Below are positions 1-6,167 of a DNA stretch of 8,073 nt, in pieces. Under the pieces are notes generated by a model. That model saw only the letters and a program-made list of their open reading frames with translations, did not search any database and was not told where the DNA came from. How positions within the stretch are numbered: position 1 is the stretch's first letter; every line of letters starts with the position of its first letter. This DNA comes from Synergistaceae bacterium. Its GTDB lineage: Bacteria > Synergistota > Synergistia > Synergistales > Aminobacteriaceae. A program made the translations under genes and the position numbers. Location: NCBI GenBank assembly GCA_017458545.1, contig JAFTBA010000108.1, forward strand, positions 1 through 8,073, given 5' to 3'.

Positions 1-519
1 GGTGAACAGTGCTGTATGCTAGGAACTTTCTCGAAAACTGTATCACCGGGTATGCGTATAGGCTGGATTGTCTGTAAACAGAAAGATATGTACGCCAAGA
101 TGATTACTTGTAAGTCAGCTGTGGATATGCACACAAACATGTTTGGTCAAATGGTAATGTATCAATACCTGAAAGATAACAATTTCGATGAACATATCGC
201 CGATACCTGCAAGCTCTACAAGCATAATGCTGAGTTCATGCTGGCATGTATCGGGAAATATTTTCCTGAGGGCGTGAATGTCAATAAACCCGAAGGAGGT
301 ATGTTCATGTGGGTAACACTGCCCGAAGGCGTAAGAGGTATTGACGTTCAGACAGCAGCCCTCAAAAAAGGCGTTGCAGTAATTCCAGGCGACCCGTTTT
401 ATGAGTACGAACGCAATGTGAACACCATTCGCCTCAATTTTGCCAGCTCCTCCGATGAAACAATCGACAAGGGCATTCGTATTCTCGGTGAAGTCATCAG
501 CGGTATCGTTCACAGATAA
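1..519 (+). CDS. PLP-dependent aminotransferase, class I/II (3' part only)
   Basis: This is the C-terminal 172 residues of a fold-type I aminotransferase; the frame is open from base 1, so the N-terminal part lies outside the window. The motif GTFSKTVSPGMRIGW near the fragment start is the cofactor site: Lys12 should form the Schiff base with PLP, and Arg19 should contact its phosphate. Near the C-terminus, NTIRLNFA carries the Arg (fragment residue 144) that normally binds the substrate carboxylate. The segments KPEGGMFMW and GVAVIPGDPFY resemble the LysN/2-aminoadipate and MocR-type branch, so an aromatic or aminoadipate-like substrate is possible but cannot be fixed from sequence. A cytosolic enzyme is expected. 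It ends 21 nt before a strong terminator hairpin, so it closes its own transcription unit and is probably unrelated to the operon downstream. All eight Leu codons that I read are CTN, with no TTA or TTG, unlike the later genes; the sample is small. Confidence 0.9.
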   Translation, partial: GEQCCMLGTFSKTVSPGMRIGWIVCKQKDMYAKMITCKSAVDMHTNMFGQMVMYQYLKDNNFDEHIADTCKLYKHNAEFMLACIGKYFPEGVNVNKPEGGMFMWVTLPEGVRGIDVQTAALKKGVAVIPGDPFYEYERNVNTIRLNFASSSDETIDKGIRILGEVISGIVHR

Positions 520-540
520 AACAGTTAAGTGAAATTAATG

Positions 541-573
541 TTCCCCCCAGAAATCAGAGGGGGAATTTTTTTT
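541..573 (+). terminator. Rho-independent terminator after the aminotransferase gene
   Basis: The arms TTCCCCC (541-547) and GGGGGAA (559-565) form a perfect seven-base-pair stem around an 11-nt loop. The stem is followed at once by eight T residues (566-573). It lies 21 nt after the aminotransferase stop and 24 nt before the next start codon. It separates the two transcription units; no comparable structure was noticed later in the window. Confidence 0.92.
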
Positions 574-582
574 GTGTGCGTG

Positions 583-588
583 TAAAAT
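583..588 (+). promoter_or_regulatory. Possible -10 element for the SMUG1-led operon
   Basis: TAAAAT at 583-588 is a fair match to a sigma-70-type -10 box, inside an A/T-rich stretch between the terminator and the ATG at 598. A start of transcription about 7 nt downstream would fall within a few bases of that ATG. No convincing -35 hexamer sits at 16-18 bp spacing, because that position overlaps the terminator stem and T-tract. This is therefore a weak call, supported mainly by the need for a promoter in a very short gap. Confidence 0.3.
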
Positions 589-597
589 ATACCCATC

Positions 598-1329
598 ATG
601 AATAACTTACTACTTACAAAAATTTATCAGCGTCTTTGTGATGAAGTTGATACCCTCAATTTCTCCTACCCGGTCGCAAGCGTCTATAACCCTTTGCGTT
701 ATGCTTGGGACGGTTTCGCTCAGTACCTCAAATATTCAGAGGGACGAAAGCGCGTTGTCTTTCTCGGCATTAACCCCGGCCCTTGGGGAATGGCTCAGAC
801 AGGTATACCCTTCGGCGAAATTAACTCAGTCCGCGAATTTCTCGGCATCAGCAAAATATCTTTCACTGCTCCCGATAACATGCAGCTCTCTTACCCCGTA
901 AGAGGACTCGATTGCCAACGTTCAGAAGTCAGCGGCAGAAGATTATGGGGATTATTCCGTGAACGTTTCGGAACTGCTCAGAATTTTTTTGCCGACAATT
1001 TCGTTCTCAATTACTGTCCCCTCCTGTTCATCGGCTTAACAGAAAAAGGAACTCTCCGTAACATTACACCTGACAAAATTAATCCCTCTGAACGAGAAAA
1101 ACTCTGTCAGCTTTGCGATTACGCTTTCATTGAGGCCGTCAACATACTCAACCCCGATTACGTTGTAGGAGTAGGCAGTTTCGCATTCAAACGCGCTAAA
1201 ATTTCATTAATCGCTCAGAAAATCAACATCATCAAAATTCTTCACCCAAGCCCCGCTAACCCTCAGGCAAATAAAAACTGGGCTGAGAAAACTACAGCTC
1301 AATTAATCACAGCAGGAGTATGGCAATGA
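598..1329 (+). CDS. SMUG1-type single-strand-selective uracil-DNA glycosylase
   Basis: This base-excision repair enzyme is predicted to remove uracil, and probably 5-hydroxymethyluracil, from DNA. The 243-residue protein carries both SMUG1 signature motifs. GINPGPWGMAQTG lies at residues 57-69, where Asn59 corresponds to the catalytic Asn of the human enzyme. HPSPANPQANK lies at 216-226, where His216 is the second active-site residue. Between them, VRGLDCQRSEVSG and FVLNYCPLLF also match SMUG1 closely. The motif has Trp63 where the vertebrate enzyme has Phe. The ATG at 598 is firm: an in-frame TAA lies at 583-585 and the next Met is residue 65, inside motif 1. No Shine-Dalgarno precedes it. 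It is the first gene after the terminator and its stop overlaps the acylphosphatase start (ATGA), so the two are probably co-translated. Family assignment is very secure; substrate range is inferred from the family. Confidence 0.95.
   Translation: MNNLLLTKIYQRLCDEVDTLNFSYPVASVYNPLRYAWDGFAQYLKYSEGRKRVVFLGINPGPWGMAQTGIPFGEINSVREFLGISKISFTAPDNMQLSYPVRGLDCQRSEVSGRRLWGLFRERFGTAQNFFADNFVLNYCPLLFIGLTEKGTLRNITPDKINPSEREKLCQLCDYAFIEAVNILNPDYVVGVGSFAFKRAKISLIAQKINIIKILHPSPANPQANKNWAEKTTAQLITAGVWQ
1314..1318 (+). promoter_or_regulatory. Ribosome binding site that fixes the acylphosphatase start
   Basis: AGGAG at 1314-1318 lies inside the end of the SMUG1 gene. It is 7 nt from the ATG at 1326 but only 1 nt from the upstream in-frame ATG at 1320, so it supports 1326 as the start. 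Confidence 0.75.
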
Positions 1330-1625
1330 GTTATTACGATGACAAAAGCAGTTTCATCAGAGTCAGAGCATTAATTTCAGGCAGAGTTCAGCATGTAGGT
1401 TTCCGTTACTGGGCCTGCGAACAGGCAGAAAGACTCGGCCTCACAGGTACCGTCGAAAATTTATTTGACGGTCGGGTCGAAATGGTCTTTCAAGGACCTC
1501 CCGAAATGGTCAGCGAAATGAAAGATAAGTTACGCAGAGGACCCTCAATGGCAATAGTTAAACAGGTAATTTTTTACCGTGAACGCGTCAAAAATGATGA
1601 GACTAATTTCGGAGCGGTATATTAA
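1326..1625 (+). CDS. acyP: Acylphosphatase
   Basis: This small cytosolic enzyme hydrolyses acyl phosphates such as acetyl phosphate or 1,3-bisphosphoglycerate. From the ATG at 1326 it has 99 residues, close to the family's usual 90-100. The signature SGRVQHVGFRYW at residues 18-29 holds the phosphate-binding loop and the catalytic Arg27. The second block, GLTGTVEN, supplies the catalytic Asn45 and is followed by the typical DGRVEMVFQG strand. The ATG at 1320 would add two residues but is only 1 nt from the AGGAG at 1314-1318. The ATG at 1326 has proper 7-nt spacing and overlaps the SMUG1 stop as ATGA, so translational coupling is likely. In the active-site strand, Glu44 replaces the Arg often seen before the Asn. 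Its physiological substrate is not known, and neighbours do not reveal it. Confidence 0.94.
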   Translation: MSYYDDKSSFIRVRALISGRVQHVGFRYWACEQAERLGLTGTVENLFDGRVEMVFQGPPEMVSEMKDKLRRGPSMAIVKQVIFYRERVKNDETNFGAVY

Positions 1626-1651
1626 CTTCACTGCGTGTGTTATCATTTCGC

Positions 1652-1659
1652 AGAGGTGA
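1652..1659 (+). promoter_or_regulatory. Ribosome binding site that fixes the larB start
   Basis: AGAGGTGA at 1652-1659 matches the 3' end of 16S rRNA at seven of eight positions. It is 7 nt before GTG 1667. The in-frame GTG at 1637 lies upstream of this site and has no such element, so translation should begin at 1667. Confidence 0.8.
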
Positions 1660-1666
1660 AATATTC

Positions 1667-2437
1667 GTGAACGACATTAAGCAAATACTCCTTGAACTTC
1701 ATAATCATAACATCACTGTCGAAGATGCTTATCTCAGACTCAAAGAAAAACCCTTTGAGGATATAGGCTATGCTAAAGTCGACCTTCACAGGAAACTGCG
1801 TCAGGGAGTCAGCGAAGTTATTTACGGCGAGGGTAAAACCCCTGAGCAAATCGCAGGCATCATTAACGTAATGACTGCTAACGGTCAGAAAACTATTCTC
1901 ATCACACGCCTGTCTCAGGAAAAATCTGACGCTCTCAAAATCTCAGGGCTTAACATTATTTATCACCCTGACGCACGCGCAGGAGTCTACGGTTCAATCC
2001 CTCAGCCAGAAGGAAATTCATTCGTTCTCGTTGCTACTGGAGGTACAAGTGATATACCTGTTGCCGAAGAAGCTGCATTAACCGCTGAAGTTTTAGGCTG
2101 CAGAGTCAAACGACTCTATGATGTCGGCGTTGCAGGTCTTCACCGCATACTCTCGCACATAGACGACATAATGAGCGCAAGCGTCATCATCGCAGCTGCA
2201 GGTATGGAGGGTGCATTAGCGAGCGTACTCGGAGGACTCGCTGACTGTCCTGTTATAGCAGTGCCTACAAGCGTGGGTTACGGCGCATCGTTCGGAGGAG
2301 TTTCGGCACTTCTGGCAATGCTTAATTCATGCGCGAGCGGTGTCAGTGTCGTTAATATAGACAACGGATTCGGTGCAGGGTATTTAGCCTCAATGATTGA
2401 CAGGATAAGAACAGAATCTTGTGTTAAGCATACTTAA
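1667..2437 (+). CDS. larB: LarB, nickel pincer cofactor biosynthesis carboxylase/hydrolase
   Basis: LarB carboxylates the pyridinium ring of nicotinic acid adenine dinucleotide and releases AMP, giving pyridinium-3,5-biscarboxylate mononucleotide. This is the first step to the Ni pincer cofactor of LarA-type racemases and epimerases. From GTG 1667 the protein has 256 residues. The N-terminal LarB block PFEDIGYAKVDLHRKLRQG is at residues 29-47, with YGEGKTPEQ just after it. The C-terminal PurE-like domain starts with VATGGTSDIPVAEEA (about 122-136), then YDVGVAGLHR (151-160), AAGMEGALASVLGGL (177-191), the VPTSVGYGASFGG loop (199-211) and LNSCASG with Cys222. That Cys appears to match the active-site Cys described for Lactobacillus LarB. 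PurE itself is excluded by length and by these blocks. It lies 41 nt after acyP and 12 nt before mreB. No larA, larC or larE is in the window. Confidence 0.93.
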   Translation: MNDIKQILLELHNHNITVEDAYLRLKEKPFEDIGYAKVDLHRKLRQGVSEVIYGEGKTPEQIAGIINVMTANGQKTILITRLSQEKSDALKISGLNIIYHPDARAGVYGSIPQPEGNSFVLVATGGTSDIPVAEEAALTAEVLGCRVKRLYDVGVAGLHRILSHIDDIMSASVIIAAAGMEGALASVLGGLADCPVIAVPTSVGYGASFGGVSALLAMLNSCASGVSVVNIDNGFGAGYLASMIDRIRTESCVKHT

Positions 2438-2441
2438 ATTC

Positions 2442-2448
2442 GGGGGTG
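2442..2448 (+). promoter_or_regulatory. G-rich ribosome binding site with an ambiguous mreB start
   Basis: GGGGGTG at 2442-2448 is the only purine-rich element before mreB. It is 1 nt from ATG 2450, which is too close by usual rules, but 7 nt from the in-frame TTG at 2456. The TTG start would give an MFGTDIGIDLG N-terminus like many MreB/Mbl proteins. The start of this gene is therefore uncertain by two codons. Confidence 0.45.
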
Positions 2449-2449
2449 C

Positions 2450-3502
2450 ATGTTATTGTTTGGAACTGATATAGGTATAGATTTGGGAACTGCAACGGTA
2501 TTAATTTACGAGAAACATCACGGTGTTGTCCTCCGTGAACCCTCAGTTGTTGCCGTAGATCAGGACACGGGAGACATATTAGCTGTCGGCTATGAGGCCA
2601 AATCAATGGTTGGACGTACTCCCGGAAGCATAACATCGGTCCGTCCTCTCAGGGACGGTGTAATAGCCAATTACGCAATGACTGAAGCAATGTTACAGCA
2701 TTTCATGAGGCGTATCACTAAAGGACCTCAAAAATTTTTCAGGAACAGAGCCATGATATGCGTACCTTCAGGAGCTACAGACGTTGAGCGCAGGGCAGTG
2801 CTTGAGGCAGCATTGGAGGTAGGCGCAAGAGAAGCATACCTTATTGAAGAGCCTATGGCTGCAGCTATCGGAGCTAATCTCAACGTTGAAGAGGCTCGCG
2901 GTAAAATGATTGTTGATATAGGCGGAGGCACTACCGATATTGCAGTAATATCACTGGGCGGAGTCGTTGTGTCCAAGTCGTTAAGATTGGGCGGTGATAA
3001 GTTCGATGAGGGTATAACAAGATATTTGCGCCGTCAGTATAATCTTGCGATAGGAGACCAGACAGCTGAGAATCTTAAAATAATGATAGGAACATGTATA
3101 CCGTTAGAACAGGATCAGCGCATGATAGTCAAAGGCAGAGATTTAGTACAGGGATTGCCCAGACAAATTGAAGTTACCAGTTCTGCGGTGAACATGGCCA
3201 TAGGTGAAATGATTCAGACACTTGTTGACGGAATAAGGAACGTCCTTGAATTAACACCGCCCGAATTATCCGCCGACATAATTGACAGAGGCATAGTGTT
3301 GACCGGAGGAGGAGCATTGCTTCACGGACTGCCAGAACTGATAGCACAGCAGACGGGAATTAACTGTTTTACGGCCGAGAACCCTATGGAAAGCGTAGCA
3401 CTCGGAACAGGAAAGGCACTCGCTGAAATCGACCATCTCAGGAGTACAGGCAGAAGCAGCATGTTAGTGAATCTCAAAAGGTCATCACGTAAACGCTACT
3501 AG
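2450..3502 (+). CDS. MreB/Mbl-family actin-like cell-shape protein
   Basis: This bacterial actin forms membrane-bound filaments that guide the peptidoglycan elongation machinery. From ATG 2450 the protein has 350 residues and all actin-fold nucleotide motifs: phosphate-1 GIDLGTATVLIY at 9-20, the IEEP connect region at 132-135, phosphate-2 IVDIGGGTTDIAVIS at 154-168, and the adenosine motif VLTGGGALLHG at 283-293. PPELSADIIDRG (270-281) and AENPMESVALGTG (309-321) match MreB/Mbl almost word for word. There is no N-terminal amphipathic helix; Phe96-Phe97 in the loop before RAMICVP could serve as the hydrophobic membrane anchor. A basic tail ending KRSSRKRY extends past the usual end. TTG 2456 is an alternative start. 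It sits 12 nt after larB and 25 nt before flgF, the same order as mbl-flhO-flhP in Bacillus subtilis. Whether it is the main MreB or an Mbl-like paralogue cannot be decided here. Confidence 0.95.
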   Translation: MLLFGTDIGIDLGTATVLIYEKHHGVVLREPSVVAVDQDTGDILAVGYEAKSMVGRTPGSITSVRPLRDGVIANYAMTEAMLQHFMRRITKGPQKFFRNRAMICVPSGATDVERRAVLEAALEVGAREAYLIEEPMAAAIGANLNVEEARGKMIVDIGGGTTDIAVISLGGVVVSKSLRLGGDKFDEGITRYLRRQYNLAIGDQTAENLKIMIGTCIPLEQDQRMIVKGRDLVQGLPRQIEVTSSAVNMAIGEMIQTLVDGIRNVLELTPPELSADIIDRGIVLTGGGALLHGLPELIAQQTGINCFTAENPMESVALGTGKALAEIDHLRSTGRSSMLVNLKRSSRKRY

Positions 3503-3527
3503 ATTCATGAAAGGAGAGATATAAACC

Positions 3528-4361
3528 GTGCATCGCGGAATTTACGAGGCAGCTTCGGGAATGCTTGTTCAGGAAACTCACCTCGATGTAATAACAAACA
3601 ACTTAGCTAACGTAGATACACCCGGTTACAAACGCCGTATAAGTGCAACATCTGATTTTTCAGCACTGCTCGACAGAATCGAAAAGGTCTCGGAAGACAC
3701 TGAAACTAAAATCACTACCGTTATGCCTGCCGATATGCCCTTCAAAGGCAGGGAAGTTATCGGTTCAGTTGCATTGGCTGCGATATTTTCTGAGGACGTT
3801 ATGGACACTTTTCCCGGTGTAATCAAAGACACTGAGAGCCAGTTAGATATGGCGATAGACGGTCAGGGATTTTTCGCACTAACCGATGAGAACGGCGAGA
3901 CGTTCTACACCAGAGAGGGCAATTTTGTTTTAGACAACAACGGCAATATTGTAAACCCTAACGGCTTAATGCTTCAGGGCGAGGGCGGTGCTTTGAACAT
4001 AGGCAATAATGTGCGTTCAGTCGAAGTAAACAGAAAAGGACAGGTTATCGTCAGCAGAGCAGAACAGGGTAACATAGGTAATGAAATAATCGGAAAAGTA
4101 GCAGTCTTTAATTTCGAGAACCCCACATACCTGCGTCATCACGGCAAAAATCTTCTTACCCCCACAGAACAGTCAGGAGAAGCTGAAAATGTTGAAAACC
4201 CCAGAATCTGGTCAGGTGCTCTCGAAATGTCCAATGTCGAAGTAGTAACTGAAATGGTAAGAATGATTGAGGCCCAGAGAATTTATGAGGGCGCATCGAA
4301 AGCCTTAATGACCCATGACGAACAGACAACGAAACTCATAACATCATTCAGCAGAGGTTAA
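3528..4361 (+). CDS. flgF: Flagellar proximal rod protein FlgF / FlhO-like
   Basis: This is a structural protein of the flagellar rod, exported by the flagellar type III apparatus without a cleaved signal. The 277-residue protein has the N-terminal rod motif (SGMLVQETHLDVITNNLANV, residues 10-29, followed by DTPGYKRR), a middle D1 domain with LDMAIDGQGFFAL (106-118) and FYTREGNFVLDNNGNIV (126-142), and a C-terminal rod helix with ALEMSNVEVVTEMVRMIEAQR (231-251). Start is GTG 3528, 9 nt after AAGGAGAG. It is clearly paralogous to the next gene but lacks the FlgG-specific segment. Its place between an mreB/mbl gene and flgG equals that of flhO in Bacillus, so FlgF and FlhO are both fair names. 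Residues 40-100 are poorly conserved and hard to align. Assignment to the rod/hook family is certain; FlgF over another rod protein rests on order and similarity. Confidence 0.9.
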   Translation: MHRGIYEAASGMLVQETHLDVITNNLANVDTPGYKRRISATSDFSALLDRIEKVSEDTETKITTVMPADMPFKGREVIGSVALAAIFSEDVMDTFPGVIKDTESQLDMAIDGQGFFALTDENGETFYTREGNFVLDNNGNIVNPNGLMLQGEGGALNIGNNVRSVEVNRKGQVIVSRAEQGNIGNEIIGKVAVFNFENPTYLRHHGKNLLTPTEQSGEAENVENPRIWSGALEMSNVEVVTEMVRMIEAQRIYEGASKALMTHDEQTTKLITSFSRG

Positions 4362-4383
4362 TTAAAAGGAGTGAGAATTAATT

Positions 4384-5175
4384 ATGTTACGTTCATTATG
4401 GACAAGCGCGTCGGGAATGATAGCACAGCAGACGCATTTAGACGTAGTAACACACAACCTTGCCAACGTAAATACTCAGGGTTACAAGAAACGCAGGGCT
4501 GATTTCGAGGATTTAATGTACCAGATTTACCGCGAGCCCGGAGCACCTATTGAGGGAGGTTCGGTAGTGCCTACGGGAGTTCAGGTAGGACTCGGAACAA
4601 GAGTAGCAGCTACACCGAGTTTTATGGTGCAGGGAAATTTCCAGATTACTGACGGGCCTTTGGACTGGGTAATCATTGAGGATAACGGTTTCTTTCAGGT
4701 TAATTTGGGCAACGGTCAGATAGCTTACACACGCGGAGGCTCATGGCAGATTGACGATCAGGGGCAGATAGTTGATGAGGACGGTTACCTTCTCGAACCT
4801 GCAATCACTATTCCCGAAAACGCCCAGAGCATTCAGCTGTCACCTACAGGAGTCGTAACCGTAAGGCTTCCAGATGACACAGAGCTTCAGGAAGTAGGTC
4901 AGCTTGAACTTGCGCGTTTCGTTAATCCTACGGGACTCAGAGCGTTAGGCGACAGGCTTTTTGTTGAAACTCCTGCGAGCGGTCAGCCCATAACAGGCAA
5001 TCCCGGCGAGGACGGTATGCCTCAGGTCAGACAGAACGTTATTGAAATGTCTAACGTTCAGGTCGTCGAGGAAATGGTTGAAATGATCGTTGCACAGAGA
5101 GCTTATGAGGCTAATTCAAAAGGTATTCAGACTGCCGACGATTTGCTCAGAATCGCTAACGGCCTTAAACGTTAA
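4384..5175 (+). CDS. flgG: Flagellar distal rod protein FlgG
   Basis: FlgG builds the distal rod, the straight drive shaft that passes through the P- and L-rings. The 263-residue protein matches FlgG over its full length. The N-terminal rod motif SGMIAQQTHLDVVTHNLANV lies at 10-29. YQIYREPGA at 46-54 and its continuation to about 65 match the FlgG-specific segment known from Salmonella to keep the rod straight, followed by VQVGLGTRVAAT. The D1 region has NGFFQVNLGNGQIAYTRGGS (101-120) and LEPAITIP (137-144). The C-terminus has IEMSNVQVVEEMVEMIVAQRA (220-240) and ends in LKR. ATG 4384 lies 9 nt after AAGGAGTGA. The gene is 22 nt from flgF and 4 nt from flgA. Compared with textbook FlgG, the D1 strand reads LDWVIIEDNG where LDLAIEGNG is more usual. 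Confidence 0.97.
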   Translation: MLRSLWTSASGMIAQQTHLDVVTHNLANVNTQGYKKRRADFEDLMYQIYREPGAPIEGGSVVPTGVQVGLGTRVAATPSFMVQGNFQITDGPLDWVIIEDNGFFQVNLGNGQIAYTRGGSWQIDDQGQIVDEDGYLLEPAITIPENAQSIQLSPTGVVTVRLPDDTELQEVGQLELARFVNPTGLRALGDRLFVETPASGQPITGNPGEDGMPQVRQNVIEMSNVQVVEEMVEMIVAQRAYEANSKGIQTADDLLRIANGLKR

Positions 5176-5179
5176 GACT

Positions 5180-6145
5180 ATGAGACTGAAATTTTACGGG
5201 CAGGGGCAATTATTATTGTTGCTTCTGCTTTTTGTTATGCTGACTTTTGAACAAACACCTGCGTTTTCGGCACAGTCAATAGTCATTGAGATACCCGAAG
5301 TTGTTTACAGCAGGAGGGACTCAATGACGCTGGGACAAATCGCTAAAATCTCAGGAGCTTCACAGCGAGTGAGAAAACTCATCTCATCAATAAGAGTCTA
5401 TCCCGAGAACGGGCAGTTATCACGCAAAGATGTCATTAACGCTCTCGATGAGAGCAGCCTCAGTGATGCAAGAATTGAACTGCGTATGCCTATGTACTCA
5501 CGCGTTGAACAGCCCTATTACGAAGGGAATTTCACCGAAACTGCTCAGCCTGAACGCAGTCGTTCGGTTAATGACTTAATCCCGCAGATTAAAGCCCTTT
5601 CAGCATGGAACGGAGGACTCGAAATTTCAGCGTCTTCACCAGTCCCTGAAGGCAGACTCATTGACCCTGCAAGCATAGTACCCGGTACTTCAGGAGTTAC
5701 CCTGCGATTCATGGACGACAACGGAAGAATGAAACCCCTTAATGTACGTCTTACATGGCTTCAGAACGCATTGATTGCCGCTAAGAACATCAGAAAGGGC
5801 GACAGGATTTCAGCAGGTGATGTTTTCACACGCCAAATCAAAATCACTAAGCCAGGTATTTACGCCTCATCCCCTAACGAAACAGCAGGCTTCACTTCAA
5901 ACAGAAATATTAAACAGGGTGAACCCATACTCCTGTCATATCTCACGAGTTCAAGCACTCTCAAAAAAGGTAGAAGAGTCAAAATCGTTGCCAGTTACGG
6001 AGGCGCAAACGCAAGCACTGACGGTATATTATTGGAAGAGGGCAGACAGGGCGATTGGGTTCAAGTCAGAAGAGCTGATGACAGACGTGTTACACTAAGG
6101 GCAAGAATAATTGACGACAATACTGTCGAGGTAAGAGTAGATTAA
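5180..6145 (+). CDS. flgA: FlgA, periplasmic chaperone for P-ring assembly
   Basis: FlgA is a periplasmic protein that helps FlgI assemble into the P-ring around the rod. The 321-residue protein begins with a clear Sec signal peptide: basic MRLKF, a Leu-rich core at 11-20, and a probable cleavage after AFS (residue 30). The C-terminal third is the SAF-like domain typical of FlgA: ALIAAKNIRKGDRISAGDV (197-215), then NIKQGEPILLSYL (243-255) and a final beta-rich piece with VKIVASYGG and VQVRRADDRR. The middle (about 40-190) is variable, as usual in the family. The ATG at 5180 is chosen because it gives the signal peptide; the frame is open upstream to 5090, but that would overlap flgG by 86 nt and bury the signal. 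No Shine-Dalgarno precedes it and flgG stops only 4 nt before, so translation is probably coupled to flgG. It contains no Cys. Confidence 0.93.
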   Translation: MRLKFYGQGQLLLLLLLFVMLTFEQTPAFSAQSIVIEIPEVVYSRRDSMTLGQIAKISGASQRVRKLISSIRVYPENGQLSRKDVINALDESSLSDARIELRMPMYSRVEQPYYEGNFTETAQPERSRSVNDLIPQIKALSAWNGGLEISASSPVPEGRLIDPASIVPGTSGVTLRFMDDNGRMKPLNVRLTWLQNALIAAKNIRKGDRISAGDVFTRQIKITKPGIYASSPNETAGFTSNRNIKQGEPILLSYLTSSSTLKKGRRVKIVASYGGANASTDGILLEEGRQGDWVQVRRADDRRVTLRARIIDDNTVEVRVD

Positions 6146-6167
6146 TTTCAATGGGAGGCGGATTTTT

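Noticed and set aside
115..513. 132-residue open frame on the minus strand inside the aminotransferase gene
   Set aside because: It is fully antisense to a well-supported enzyme, shows no recognisable family pattern, and looks like a codon-bias shadow.
1..519. Codon-use difference suggesting that the aminotransferase gene was acquired from outside
   Set aside because: Only eight Leu codons support the difference, and there are no mobile-element marks or junctions; the evidence is too thin.
1641..1646. TATCAT as a -10 box for a separate larB promoter
   Set aside because: No -35 element at suitable spacing was found, and the short gap fits an operon-internal position.
1637..1666. Upstream GTG start for larB adding ten residues
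   Set aside because: The strong SD at 1652-1659 lies downstream of that GTG and points to GTG 1667, where LarB homology begins normally.
2424..2437. Small inverted repeat TTAAG-CATA-CTTAA over the larB stop codon
   Set aside because: The stem is five pairs, four of them A-T, with no T-tract after it; too weak to call a terminator.
5090..5179. Longer flgA reading frame starting inside flgG
   Set aside because: It would overlap flgG by 86 nt and place 30 residues ahead of an evident signal peptide; ATG 5180 explains the protein better.
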